Source: Phylloscopus collybita (Eukaryota > Chordata > Aves > Passeriformes > Phylloscopidae). Taken from it: a stretch of DNA of 64,000 bases. The stretch lies in the NCBI GenBank assembly GCA_027886175.1, contig JAJNNQ010000026.1, positions 12,767,501 through 12,831,500 on the forward strand. Direction: 5' to 3'. How positions within the stretch are numbered: position 1 is the first letter of the stretch; each line of letters opens with the position of its first letter. This document shows positions 1 to 11,538 of the stretch, in pieces. Under the pieces are notes generated by a model. The model worked only from the letters and a program-made list of their open reading frames with translations, was not told where the DNA came from and searched no databases. The position numbers and the translations under genes were made by a program.

Positions 1-1420
1 GGGGGCGGGGGGAGGTTTGTGAAGCGGGGTGTCTGTCTGTCTGTCTGTCTGTCTGAGGGCGTGTGAGCAGGTGAGCTTGCAGGGAAGGTGGGGGGCGTGT
101 GCATATGAGCGTGCTGGGGTGCCGAGAGGTGCACGCGTGAGAAGGGGTTTTTGGGAACGCGAGGAATCCGTGCACTCGAGACGGCGAGGCGCGGGTGTGA
201 GCGCTGGCACTCAGGTGTGCACGGAACGGAGGGGGAGAGGTGTGTCCGCCCGTGGCTGCGAGGTCACGGAGGGGAGGTGTGCGCGCCGCGGGGGCGGGGG
301 AGGAGGGACACGGGTGGGGAGAGCAAGGTGTGAACACGGGGGAGAGCGGGAGGCGGCCCTGCGGGATTGCGTGCAGCCGGGACACCTGGTCCTGCGCGCA
401 GGGCGGTGTGCGGCGGGGCCGGCCGGGAGCTGCTGGGGGCCGAGAGACACAGTGAGACTTTTGAGAGGCGGCAAACACTGCCGCTTTCCACGCTGACACC
501 TACAATTAGCCCAAAGAAGGCCGTGAATCCTTTACTCCCCGGCCAAGCGAGGGGCAAAGTTAGAGCTGACAGCCAGCTGCCAAGCCTCCCGCGGCTGACA
601 CCTTTCGGGCAAGTAAACAACTCGATAGCCACCAGCCTGCTGCTGGCCCCCCGGCTTTTGGGGGAAGCTTCCCCAAAGCCCCACGGGTGTGGTGCCCTTC
701 CTCCCCGGAGGGCTGCCCGATGCCGAGGGGCTTTGCTCGGGTGTGGGTCTGTCTGTGCGATCAGAGAGGACGCGAGACAAGACCGGGGACAAGGAGGAAG
801 AGAGCAGCTCTGGCGGAAGGAGGGGGCGATGGCCCCACTCCTGCTCCGTGGGGAAGGAGGTGTCCGGGAGCCCGCGGGCAGCGGGGGGGAGTGGCTGGTC
901 CCAAATTCGTCTCTCGGAAGGTGCGGGGGAGGGGGGGGGGTGTCGGTGGGCTCTCCTTATTCCCCGCAGAGCTAAGGGCTCTGCTCGCAGCTTGCCGCGA
1001 AGCTCTCTCTTTAGTTTTTAGCAATCCGCAGGCTCACGGGTACCTTAGTGCAGACTTTTTATTTTTCATTGGTGTGAGGCTTATTTTTTTCACTCTATTT
1101 TTTTTTCCAACCAACGAATAAACCTTTCGGCAAAGGGTTTGCTTTAGTTTTATTATTCCCTCCTTTCTTTTTTTTTTTTTTCTTTTTTTCTTTTTTTCCC
1201 CCTCCTTGTCCTGTTCCCCCATCCCGCAGATTTCAGTGCAAACCTGCCACTCTTTCCGGCCGTCTTTCCTCCGAGTTGCCCGGGCTGCTCGGGGTCCCGC
1301 AGGCTGGGCGCGGCGGCGGCCGAGCACACCGGAGCCCGGAGCGGCCCCGGGGAGCCGACCCGTCCCTGCTCGGCAATCCCTGCCGGGGAGCAGCACCCCG
1401 GTCGCGGTGTCCTAGCCCGA
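1..1420. promoter_or_regulatory. GC-rich CpG-island-like block, presumed NR2E1 5' flank
   Basis: The stretch is rich in G, C and CpG. It starts with a short GTCT tetranucleotide run (about 31-54) and ends in a pyrimidine tract (about 1160-1205). I find no exon with a recognisable protein in either strand; the overlapping open frames are a by-product of GC richness. By vertebrate synteny (NR2E1 next to OSTM1 in human 6q21) this is probably the upstream side of NR2E1, a brain and retina nuclear receptor gene. That link is inference: no nuclear receptor coding sequence is visible here. Confidence 0.45.
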
Positions 1421-1800
1421 ATTTACATAAAAGTGCGGTCGCTTTGCATCATCCCTCATCTCTAAAGGGTGCTTGAAGAACTCGAGACACTCTGCAGTCC
1501 TAATTAGTGATTTTTGTCCTCTTGTTACGGGGCTCAGCATCTCATGCAAATGAACTCTTCATCGCCGGCACCATTACCCCTGCGCCAGAATTAACTGACT
1601 CTTATCTTTAATGATATGCCGCTGAACTTCTCGGAGCCCGGCTAGCTTTTTATCTTGATTACTCTAATCAATAAGAAATGATAGAGTAAAATTATAAACT
1701 CTATTGGCTTTTGAATGTTGCCGACAAGCCCTCTAGATGCGATCCTCTTTCATTGTTATTTATTAAAATGATCTTCAGCTAACTGGGGATGCAAATAGGG
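1420..1800. promoter_or_regulatory. Candidate conserved enhancer with two POU octamers
   Basis: An AT-rich block sits abruptly between GC-rich sequences. It carries two perfect octamers ATGCAAAT (1544-1551 and 1789-1796), a TAATTAG homeodomain core at 1501, GATA-like TTATC motifs and many ATTA/TAAT cores. This motif density, flanked by CpG islands beside a developmental regulator locus, is typical of conserved vertebrate enhancers. Function is inferred; no alignment was possible. Confidence 0.45.
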
Positions 1801-1907
1801 AAATGAAGCGGCGAGGGGGCCCTGCACGGAGGGATCCCCCCCCGCTCCTTGATGGAGCCCCGCCGGGTGGGCTCAGATGGGGGCAGTGGGGCTTTGTAAA
1901 CAAATGG

Positions 1908-1908
<1 letters not shown>

Positions 1909-1939
<31 letters not shown>
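1909..1939 (+). repeat. Poly(T) tract, 31 bases
   Basis: An uninterrupted T run is followed after a short spacer by A-rich sequence (about 1955-2010). No retroposon body is attached that I can recognise. Confidence 0.9.
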
Positions 1940-1944
<5 letters not shown>

Positions 1945-2039
1945 GAAGCGCGAGTTAAAAAAAAATAAAATAAATAAACCCAAACCAAAACAACAACAAA
2001 CCAAGCCACAACCCCCCAAGCGCTCCCCTTCACAACAAA

Positions 2040-2880
2040 CTAGGACATAAACTTCCCCCTCCTCCCCGAGGCCCGACGCCCTCGGGAGCTGCCTCGGGGC
2101 GGGGGCGGGGAGAGGGCAGGCACGGGTGGGCAATGGGAAGCTGGCCCTGGCTCGCAGCTTCCCGGGGAGAGAGGACACGAAGGGCCCCATCGTGGCCGGC
2201 TTCCCCTCACCCCAAAGGAGCCAGTAGCAGTGTGCAGGACCCGGCCCTAACCTTCTTCTTCCCCGCAAGGTCAGCGAACACCCGCTCCTCGTTGGCGGCA
2301 ACAGGGGATCAATATTGAACCAGCGGCAGCCCAAGTCACCGTGGCGGAGACTTTTCCACAGCCTGATCTGTGCAGGGCTGGCCGGGAATGCGCCCCGCAC
2401 TCCGCCGCCCCCCTCGCCAGCCCGCTCGGTCCGCCCGAAAACCTCTTTTCTTATCTGTCAGCGATGATTAGATATCCTTGCTGTGACAGAGGGATGCACG
2501 GCACCAGCACTTTGTCTCAGGGGGAAGGAATACGTGGGTATGCGCGCACACACACAGGCACAGAGAGCGCCAATTTTGCTGCTGCCTTTTCCTCCCCCTC
2601 TTTCCTTCCCTCCCCTCCCCCTTCCTTCCCCCTCCCCTTTTTGAACCTCAAGGAGCGGCACCGATGGGGCCCGGCGGCTGCCCGTGGGTGCCCAGAGCTC
2701 CCAGAGCCCGCTCCCGCGGCCCGGGCGGCTCCTCGCCCGCGGCGGGCGCAGCCCCTGCGAAGGAATTCGGGCACATCCCGGGCTGGCAGCACGGATCGCT
2801 GCTCCGCCGCCGCTCCTCTGTTCCGCCCCGCTCCTTTCCTTCCCTCCTTCTTTCCTTCCACCGAGGAGTCAGTTGGCTGT
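2040..2880. promoter_or_regulatory. GC-rich CpG-island-like block
   Basis: A second CpG-rich segment includes a pyrimidine-rich C/T tract at about 2580-2640. No supported exon is present. It may be part of the same island cluster as 1-1420 and 3800-4960. Confidence 0.4.
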
Positions 2881-3790
2881 CAGTGCCCGAGATTTTAGCT
2901 GAATTGTTAGGTGAGTGAGAGGAGAAGCTTTTAGGGAACAAATTTCAAGGCTGTCGAACAGAAAAGGATACATTTAGTTCCCTGCATGAAAATGAAACGC
3001 CTCTTAAATCAATTTTTCGTTGGCTCTAACGAGTGGTCTGGGGGCCGTCATTTCGTCCCTCTCTGAGAGGCGGATTTCACGGCATTTCCGAACCCCGAGG
3101 CTGAAGTTAACAAACCCCCGGCTCTTTGCGATCACCCGTGACAGAAACTCTCCATATTTATTTCAACCCCTAGTCTTTAAGCCTGTAGAATACCAATGCC
3201 TGCAGAAAATACTTTCCCCCCGAAGAGTTTAACTACTTTTAATATTTTCAATATAAACCTGTTCTTATCTCTTAGGGAGATAATTAATCAAAGCAAAAGA
3301 AAAGTTGCAATATCCGGGATGGGTTGCACAGATAAAATAAAATTAGAAGTCTACGAGGGACATGTTTTTTTCCTTATATCAGACACATGATGGGGGTTTT
3401 TTTCTAAATATTCAGACAAAACAGAGGCACATAAAATATGTAATTGGCCTATAATGGAGCAGTACACAGGGGAAGACTAACAAAGTAGTCGTAGGCATGA
3501 AAATTGAAGTTGTGTGCCACAAAGACAGACCCTTCCATGGGGGAAGGGCTGAATGTGGCAAAATCATGTAAAATCTCCGTTCTCAGTAACATCTCGTTAT
3601 TAGGAATGATGACTAAACCTCCAGGATTATTCTGGACTGTAAGTTATCAAGAGCCCACTAATTTCACATTAAAACCCATTGACTGCAACAGCGTGATTGA
3701 AGGGTTTTTAACAATTAACATAATCAGAAAATGAGCGGAGATAATTTTTATTCAACTCATTACTTTTTAATCATGTATTTCTTTTAATTA
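2880..3790. promoter_or_regulatory. AT-rich enhancer-like block between CpG islands
   Basis: Low-GC sequence has many TAAT/ATTA cores (for example TTAATTAAT-type stretches near 3280 and 3785) and no simple repeats. It is sharply bounded by GC-rich blocks on both sides. I see no gene. Conservation as a developmental regulatory element is likely but untested. Confidence 0.35.
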
Positions 3791-3799
3791 ATATCTTCT

Positions 3800-4960
3800 C
3801 CGTGAAAATAACAAAAAGCCGAGTCCCAAAGCGGCCCCGGGCAGGGGAGGCAACCCCGGCGGCGGCGGCGGGGAGGGCCGGGGGGCTGGGGGTGGCAGGG
3901 CCGGGGCTCCCGGGGGAGCGGAGCGGGAGGGCGGCATCGCTTCCAAAGCCAGCGCTGGGGCTGCAGCCACGGCCGCTCCCCAAAACAACCCCTTCCCCGT
4001 GCCAAAAAAAACCCCGGCTTGTATCGGACTCTCGGACCCCCGCCCCCCCCCAGGCCCCCTACCCCAGGGGCGCAGGACAGCCTGGGCATACCCCGGATCC
4101 CCGACGCAGCACCGAGCGAGCTTTCGCCAGGGCTGCCCGCAGCCCTGCCCAGGAGAAAAGGGTGGGAGGTTTTGGGGGGAGTGGAAGGCCAGCCCCGGCC
4201 CCGGGAAGGCTGCCTGTCCGGTCGCTGGTGACAACAGGTTGCCGCTGCCGCTCAGCCCCACGCCCCTCCGTGCCCACCTCACCTGTAACAGGGGCAGCGT
4301 GCCCGGCTCCCGTGTGCCTGAGGCTGCGGAGGGGTCCCGTGTAGCCCTGGGTGTGTGCTGGCTGTCACCGGCTCTTGTCCTTTCCTCTGCCGAGTTGTGT
4401 AAGCCCTCCCTATGGTAAGTTCAGGAGTTGTGAGTAAGGGAACATCTGGCTTGGGAAAAAAAAAAAAAAAAAGTCCCAAATGTGTCTCCGTGTTTCTGTG
4501 CTCCGAAGGAAAAGAAAAAAAAAAAAAAGAGAAAAAAAAAAAAAAATTCCCAGCTGCTCTCCAGAGGTCTGCCTGGGAGTGAGCTCCGGGGCTTGCCCCA
4601 GCACTGTCCTCGTCGAGACGGAGCCGTGAGCAAGTGGAAGGGCGCACCTGAAGTCTGTCCAGCCATCTGTCCACCCGTCTGGACACTCACGTATCCTCCC
4701 CACCCCCGCCTGCCCCAGGGTGCCCCCAAGGGCTCGGGAGATGCGGGGGGACAGCCCCACGGGCGGGGGCTCCAGGCGCGCCGCCGGGGCCCAGCACCGC
4801 GCGAGGAGCAGGGAACCGGGCAGGGAGGAAGAGCTCCGACCGCGGGTGCCCGGCCGCTGGACCGAGCTCTCACAGAGCGGGGACTGGCCCCAGCCGGGGC
4901 TGGGGACTCTGCAGTCTCTGTGTGTGAGAGTGTGTGTGTGTCCCCGCTTTCACCGCCAGT
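3800..4960. promoter_or_regulatory. Third GC-rich CpG-island-like block
   Basis: CpG-rich sequence includes GGC-repeat patches near 3858-3872. Two A-rich tracts (about 4456-4473 and 4510-4546) interrupt it. Long open frames here on both strands have proline/arginine/glycine-rich composition with no recognisable domain, so I treat them as composition artefacts. Confidence 0.4.
4456..4546 (+). repeat. Two A-rich tracts
   Basis: An 18-base A run is followed about 35 bases later by A-rich sequence broken by single G bases. No recognisable retroposon body is attached. Confidence 0.8.
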
Positions 4961-7900
4961 GAACATGTTGAAAATCCCGTGGGAAATTCCCGGGATAACC
5001 CGTTCCTTATTTTCTTAAAATCGTTTGTGGACAAAGGTATGCAAGCTCTGAATAGCTGGAAGACGGTGAGACATCAATTCACGTAAGAGGGTCCCGGACA
5101 TTCAGAAACCCGGGCTGCTCAGGAAGGCTTGGCCAAGCTGCTGAAGAATTGACAGGATAGTGTTGAATAATTAGCTCCTGTCTTTTAAACACTTCAATTA
5201 ATACAGTGTAGAAAGGTAAGAAAGTCAGATTCTATTCTTTTGTAGATTCTCACAGCCTGACCTCTCCTCTGCCACTGAAACTTCCCTTCTTGAAAATTTA
5301 CTTGGGATCCCTTGCCCCTGGAAGGAGCCAGTGTAAATATCCCCTTGGATATGGACAGGAACCAAATTTCGCCAGCCAAACATTTCGGAGTCATGGTGTG
5401 GCCAGGATGGCCAGGCTGCCTGCACTGTCCCTGCAGCAAGGTTTGTACAGTCCTTCCTTGCAGAGAAAGATGGAGTACACAGTATTAGATCAGTTTTAAG
5501 GCTGGAAATGGGTTGTGGGGTTTTTATCCGTTGTTGTTGTTGGTTAGTTGTTTAAGTGTTTTATTTTGGGGGGGGAGGGAAGGGGGCGGAATGACCATTT
5601 TTAAAATAAAAACGCTCTAAATGGACAAAATAATTTCGAAAAGAAACTATTACAAATAAAACATCCATAAATAGCCTCCCAACACTTGAAGTTGCATTCA
5701 CTACATGTGATATTTACAACTGTGACAGTATTTGTTGGTTTGGCTTTTTTAATATAAAATCGGTGTAAATCCTTGGAAAAGGAGAAATGACTTCCAAGTC
5801 ATAGCAGCAAGCTGGAGAAGAAACATGGTGATGAACACTGAAAGGTGTGAAGGCAACTGTTTACAAAATTTCACCCAATCTTCAGCAGCCTGTAGCCTTT
5901 TGGAAGTGCCTGTTGGAGCCTGCTATCCATCTGGCACTCAGTATTATGTTTACAGCCTCTTGACCAAAGCACGCTCCCTTTCTCGCAGGCACACAGCCTA
6001 GATGAACTTTGTTGAACAGACTTGAAAATTCACAAATGGGAAAATTTGGCCCTTTATGGAAACTGCAACTGACCAGTGCTGGTGACATACCCCAGGTGGG
6101 AACAGTGCTTGGCTCTTCCCTCACATCTCATAACAGTGTGGCTGTAGCTGGCCAAGGCCCAGTGGGATGCAGCCACAGTGGACCTTCCCTCCACAGGTGT
6201 CTTTGCCACCACTCTGCCAAAGCCACCTTGTTGTTACAATAACCTAGAACTGCGCTGAATAATTTTTTTTCCTTCTCAGAATTAACATAGATGGGGAGTA
6301 CTTCAGGTAAGATTGCAACTCTGTAGGATAATCAATGCTTACATTCAATACATTACTGAAATAACCTGCCATGTTTATGCTATCTTCTGTTAGTGCTCAT
6401 CTTGCTGTGATCCTTTACCCAGAGAAGAAAGGAAAAGCTTTTTCTAGAAAATTATATAGGTGAATAGATAATTTTCTACTACCATGCATAAAAGAAAGTA
6501 CCTAGGTACAATTCAAATAAGAGATTTAAAGCAAAACCTCACCAGGACAAATGTATATTGAGACACTTGTAAAAATATTCTTTCTCCCCTAGCTGATTAG
6601 TTCAGATGTTCATGTCAGCTCCTGCAGCACTGCTTCAATCCTGGCCACGTAAGTACGGGAGGGAAGGACTCCTGCTTCTGGAGGGTGTCCTCCACTGCCT
6701 CATCCCAGAGGGGCTGCAACTCAAGGAGTGAAACTTGACAGGTCTACAAGTGGATCCAGTGTCTGTCAAAGCCCAGCCACTTTCCCTTATGAGACATGTT
6801 TTAGGCTTGTGCTTTGGGAACTTGATGAAATTCAATTGAGAGATACGAGTAGCAGGAAACAATCTGCACAAAAGGGAAGAACAGTTCTGGTTTGCTTCCT
6901 GCTGGAGAAGTGTGGAATGATACCACATCAGCCTCAGGGTAACAAAGAGCAAAACTTGACTCACTGGGTATCTCTGAGCGTGGACAGCCATCCACACTGC
7001 AGTGAGCTATGAAAAGAATATAGCTTTCATATCATTTGTGTTGATCAAGAAGTTATTTGTGGTAAACTTGCTATTATGCTGCTTCTAATCTTTCTGCTGG
7101 GTTTTAAACATTATCTTCAGATGTCTTTTTTAATACTTTGTTTTTCTATACATTAGCTATTTCATCGGTATCATCCTGTTTTACTGACATGAAAAATATC
7201 CAGTCTAACAGCCCTTTCATTTCATAACGAACAGCACAATTAAGACTTAATTAGATGCGTATGAGTAAGGAAATGGCAATGCCACACAGGACCTTAAATG
7301 TGGTAACATTCAGTTACTCAAGTGCAGAATCCTGGGAAAAAAAATCCAAACAAAAAAAATCCCATCAACTTAGTTCTAGCTGTATCTTTACAGGCATGAT
7401 TGCCACTGACAATTATTGTTTTTCTAGTCATTATTCTAAAAATACAATGTACCTATTTTTTCCCCTTTCCATAGTAAAAACTCTGACAGGTGCATGGAAA
7501 TGACATTTCTCTGTGCACTGGATTCATAGAGAGGATTATATGCAAACATTTAAGGTCTAAGCTAAGATCACATGGCACTAGATATGATTTCTGAAGCTAT
7601 TATGCTGTTATATGCCTACAGAAAAAAAAAAGAAAAAGAAAAAGAAAAAGAAAAAGAAAAAGAAAAAGAAAAAGAAAAAGAAAAAGAAAAAGAAAAAGAA
7701 AAAGAAAAAGAAAAAGAAAAGCCTTCATACAAAGAAGTGGGGTAGTTTTCTCTCTTCAGAAGTGTGCTGGTGCTAAATAGGGAAGAGGGGTAGCTGATGG
7801 ATGGCCTGTCTCTGTGCTTTCCCTATCCTTGTTTGGAAATGGGAAAACTACTGCTGGCTTTCTGGCTTACCATCACTGGAAGTCACTTCAGTGCTTTCCA

Positions 7901-10890
7901 ACACCCCAGCCCCAAGGACAGGACAGTGTCCAGGGCTCCTCCACCCAGCTTGTTCCAGCTGAAGGTGGCTTGAGTATCCACCAGAGGCTACAGCAAGAGA
8001 CTTCAGGAGCAGCTGGATATGCAAAATGGGTCTGGGCAGGTCTCTGTGGACAGTGATAGAAAAATAACTGTTGATCCTTTGAGGATGTCAAGTGCAGGTC
8101 CGACCTCCCCCCAAGTGAACAGAGAGCAAAAGGGAGGGGTTAGCTGTACTAGGTAGCATCTAACTCTAAACCTTACGCTGACATGGAGGAGATTCATGAT
8201 TCCCCAAAATAAGGACGTGGTGATTTGGCTTAGGTGAGCAAAGAGCCTGTTTCACAAGTTTCCATGGAATTGCCCAAGACAAACACATTGCAGTTGAATT
8301 GGACTGCCTGGCACCATAGACCTTGCCACTGATCTTTGGAAAACTGTGACTATGAGTGTTCCCTTGTTTCATTTGGCAATTCAGAGAACAAACCAATTTG
8401 CAGAACATTCCTAAAAGAGCATTCTGTATGAGGCACTGATACACATTTTCTCTAAGTATCACATTGAAGAAGTTATAGTACTTAGTGATAGCAGTTTCTC
8501 ATTCTTACCCAGAGAATGATGTTCCTGAGTGTGTCTTCACTTTTCCAGCATCTGGTCTTCCCTGACTTCCAAGTAGCTGATGCAGCATTATTGCTGCTAA
8601 AAGCTCCAGGCATGATTTGGCATCTGATTTGCAAAGACACTGATAGATTTTGGGAGCTTCTGAACTAAGGACTGAAATGATTGTGAATCAACTGCTTTTT
8701 GTTTTCCTGATTTTTGAGTGCTTTTGCTCATTCCTCATGGTTTAGTGCAGGTGTGACTCTATCTTCTCGCCCTGAGTGAGAAGGTTTTGATATCCTTTGT
8801 TATCCACATAGAAAAATAATGCTCCAACTGGACAGTGCTCGCAAGCACAGTGGCTCAGGCTGGTCAGAAATAGTGCAGCTGGACAAGCCTTTGTCAATCT
8901 CTTCTAAACAAAGCTCACATAATCTTTTGAAAATAAGAATTGGCTCAGACCAACTCTACGGTATTGCCAGGGTGATTTTGACTCAGAACTAACCAAAATG
9001 CCTCAACATGCTGACAGTTTATTTAGCATATTTATTTCCTCACAAGTTCACTGTCAAGGGTGTGATGAAGGTGTGTGTGTGCCCTTTATTAATTACATAT
9101 GTGCTACTGTTTCCTGAACCACTTTCTGATTCTCTGTGGAATCTGGAAAACAGTCATTTAATCAGGTGACCTACAGTTAGGCTTTGACATCAGCCACAAC
9201 CAGCACACAAAGGAGCCAACAGTGGCCCTGTGAATTAGAGGGACATGCAGGACTGTGATGGAGAGCAGGAAGAAAATCTTTCTGTAGGCAGCGAATAGAT
9301 ACAATACACTGATCCTATTTTCACCTTGAGCTTTGTAATCTTTGCAATGAAATGAGTCAAGATTCAAAAATATTTCCATTTCCACAATGCCAGAAGCACG
9401 TCTCTGCGGACAACCCTCACACCTCCCTGCTCCTACCAGCCCCTATTTCAGATGATGAGTAGTCTGTCTCCTGTGCAGCAGTTCTGGCCTAGGAGGCAGA
9501 GCCCCTTTTCCCCTTTCTTCCTGCCCTCTGAGCTGCTGCCTGTCCCAGCCTCCCTTACAGAGGCCATTGCGCTCCCCGAGCACCCAGCCTTCCAGTCAGC
9601 CCTGACTCCTTTCACTCTTAGTCATCACTTACTTTTCTGGCACTGCCTTGACATTTGTGGTCTGTTCCTCTTTTTTCCAGCCCTTTGGTGTAAAGGTTTT
9701 GTCATCCTTCAAAGATAACAAGAAAACTTGATAAAAGAGTTTGTTTCTCAGTTCACAGTGGCATAACTCAGGAGAAAGAGCACTGAAGGAAACAGGAAGA
9801 CTGACAATCAGAAGGGAAAAACAGGTTCACAGCTTCAAACTGTTCATTTTCCCTGGCTCATACTGCCATCTCCTCAGATCCAGCAAGATGGCATAGGAAA
9901 TCAATACTCATTTTCTGTGTTCTGTTTCTCCACTTTAAAGATAAGATTTTTTTTTTTCCTTCTGCAGAATAATGCTCTTGCCTGTAGTCAGGGCAGGTAT
10001 TGAAACACTTGGATGTGTTTTCAAAAATAATTGGGTATACCTACATAAAATTTCGGATATTCTTGAGTATTTCTGAGATTTGCTGGTCAAAGCCAAATCC
10101 TGCTTGTGAGTACAACCCCTTTGGTGAGGTCGAGCAGAAATGTAACAGCACCAAGTCTATAACAAAATTAACTGAATGAGCTTGACAGCTGAGTTCTCAG
10201 CGTAAATTAACTGTTTCTGCTTGGTAACCAAATTTATTATCAGAGAAGGGAACCACGCCTTCTTCAAAACCAGTTCTGAACCACAGCTGAAAAAGTTAGT
10301 GACTTTCTATTTTTTTTTTCTTTGTAGTGTCATGCTTATTTTGGAAAAAAAGAGAAGCACCTAGTGACCAGACATCTTCCTTATTGGCCTGCAACACCTC
10401 AGAGATCTCATCTGAAACTCCTGAGTTGTTTTTTTTTTTTTTTTTTTTCTTTATTCTCCCCCCTCCCGTTTTTCTTTTTTAAAATTTTTCTTTCTCCCAT
10501 TTCCCTTTCTTTTTTTTTCCTTCTCCACACCCGCTCGAGTCCAGGAAGATCTCACAGGAGAATATTAAAGTCCCTTACGACGTGGGAAAGTTCATCCCCC
10601 TTGACCCGCGAGATGAAGGCGCAGCTCTGCCCCCGCCAGCCGGTCCCTGCCGGTGCCCGCAGACCCACCCGAGGGACAGCCCGGGTGAGGATGCCGAGAG
10701 CCTGCCCTGGGGCGCGTTTGCATCGCTCCCTCGGGGTGCGGCTGCTGTCGGGGCGGTGTGGGACAGGCCGAGGTCCCTTTGCAGCCCCCGGGCCCCTCGG
10801 TGGGGCGATGCGCGGGAGTGCTGCTGCCCTCTCCCGGGGGGATGCGGCCAGCCCGGCCCTGCCGCCCCCGCCCAGCCCCGGGCCGCCCCG
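4960..10890. other. Intergenic sequence without recognised genes
   Basis: Ordinary mixed-composition DNA between the left CpG-island cluster and the minisatellite. Open frames are short and show no family signature on either strand. A G-rich run lies near 5569-5590, a hexanucleotide array at 7621-7719, and a T-rich tract at 10428-10520. No tRNA, rRNA or CRISPR-like array was seen. Confidence 0.6.
7621..7719 (+). repeat. (AAAAAG)n hexanucleotide microsatellite
   Basis: Sixteen or so near-perfect copies of a 6-base purine unit lie in tandem, preceded by an A run. Nothing else is attached to it. Confidence 0.9.
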
Positions 10891-11538
10891 CTCTGCGGGG
10901 ACACATCGCTCTGCGGGGACACATCGCTCTGCGGGGACACATCGCTCTGCGGGGACACCCTGCTCTGCAGGGACACCCTGATCTGCGGGGACACCCTGCT
11001 CTGCGGGGACACTCTGCTCTGCGGGAACACCCGGCTCTGCAGGGACACCCGGCTCTGCGGGGACACTCTGCTCTGCGGGAACACCCTGCTCTGCGGGAAC
11101 CCATCGCTCTGCGGGGACACATCGCTCTGCGGGGACACCCTGCTCTGCGGGGACACTCTGCTCTGCGGGAACACCCGGCTCTGCAGGGACACCCGGCTCT
11201 GCGGGGACACTCTGCTCTGCGGGAACACCCGGCTCTGCAGGGACACCCTGATCTGCGGGGACACATCGCTCTGCGGGAACACCCTGCTCTGCGGGAACAC
11301 CCGGCTCTGCAGGGACACCCGGCTCTGCGGGAACACCCTGCTCTGCAGGGACACCCGGCTCTGCGGGGACACTCTGCTCTGCAGGGACACCCGGCTCTGC
11401 GGGAACACCCGGCCCTGCGGGGACACCCGGCCCTGCGGGGACACATCGCCCTGCGGGGACACCCGGCCCTGCGGGGACACCCGGCTCTGCAGGGACACCC
11501 GGCCCTGCGGGAAGACGCCACTCTGCAGGGACAGCCCG
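10891..11538. repeat. 18-bp GC-rich minisatellite, 36 units
   Basis: Thirty-six contiguous 18-base units run without a gap, with core CTCTGCGGGGACAC plus a variable last four bases (ATCG, CCTG, TCTG or CCGG). Units differ at a few fixed positions: G or A after CTGC, G or A before ACAC, and the tail. Some blocks of variants recur in order; units 7-10 equal units 15-18, which implies multi-unit duplication. Because 18 is a multiple of three and the unit has few stop codons, long open frames with six-residue periodicity appear on both strands. I regard those as artefacts. The last units (30-36) are more diverged, as is usual at array edges. Confidence 0.95.

Noticed and set aside
3788..4344. Overlapping frames of 139-180 codons on both strands
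   Set aside because: Pro/Arg/Gly-rich frames of a CpG island, present on both strands at once with no domain.
10891..11538. Possible CRISPR array
   Set aside because: Contiguous 18-base units without spacers in a vertebrate genome; a minisatellite, not CRISPR.
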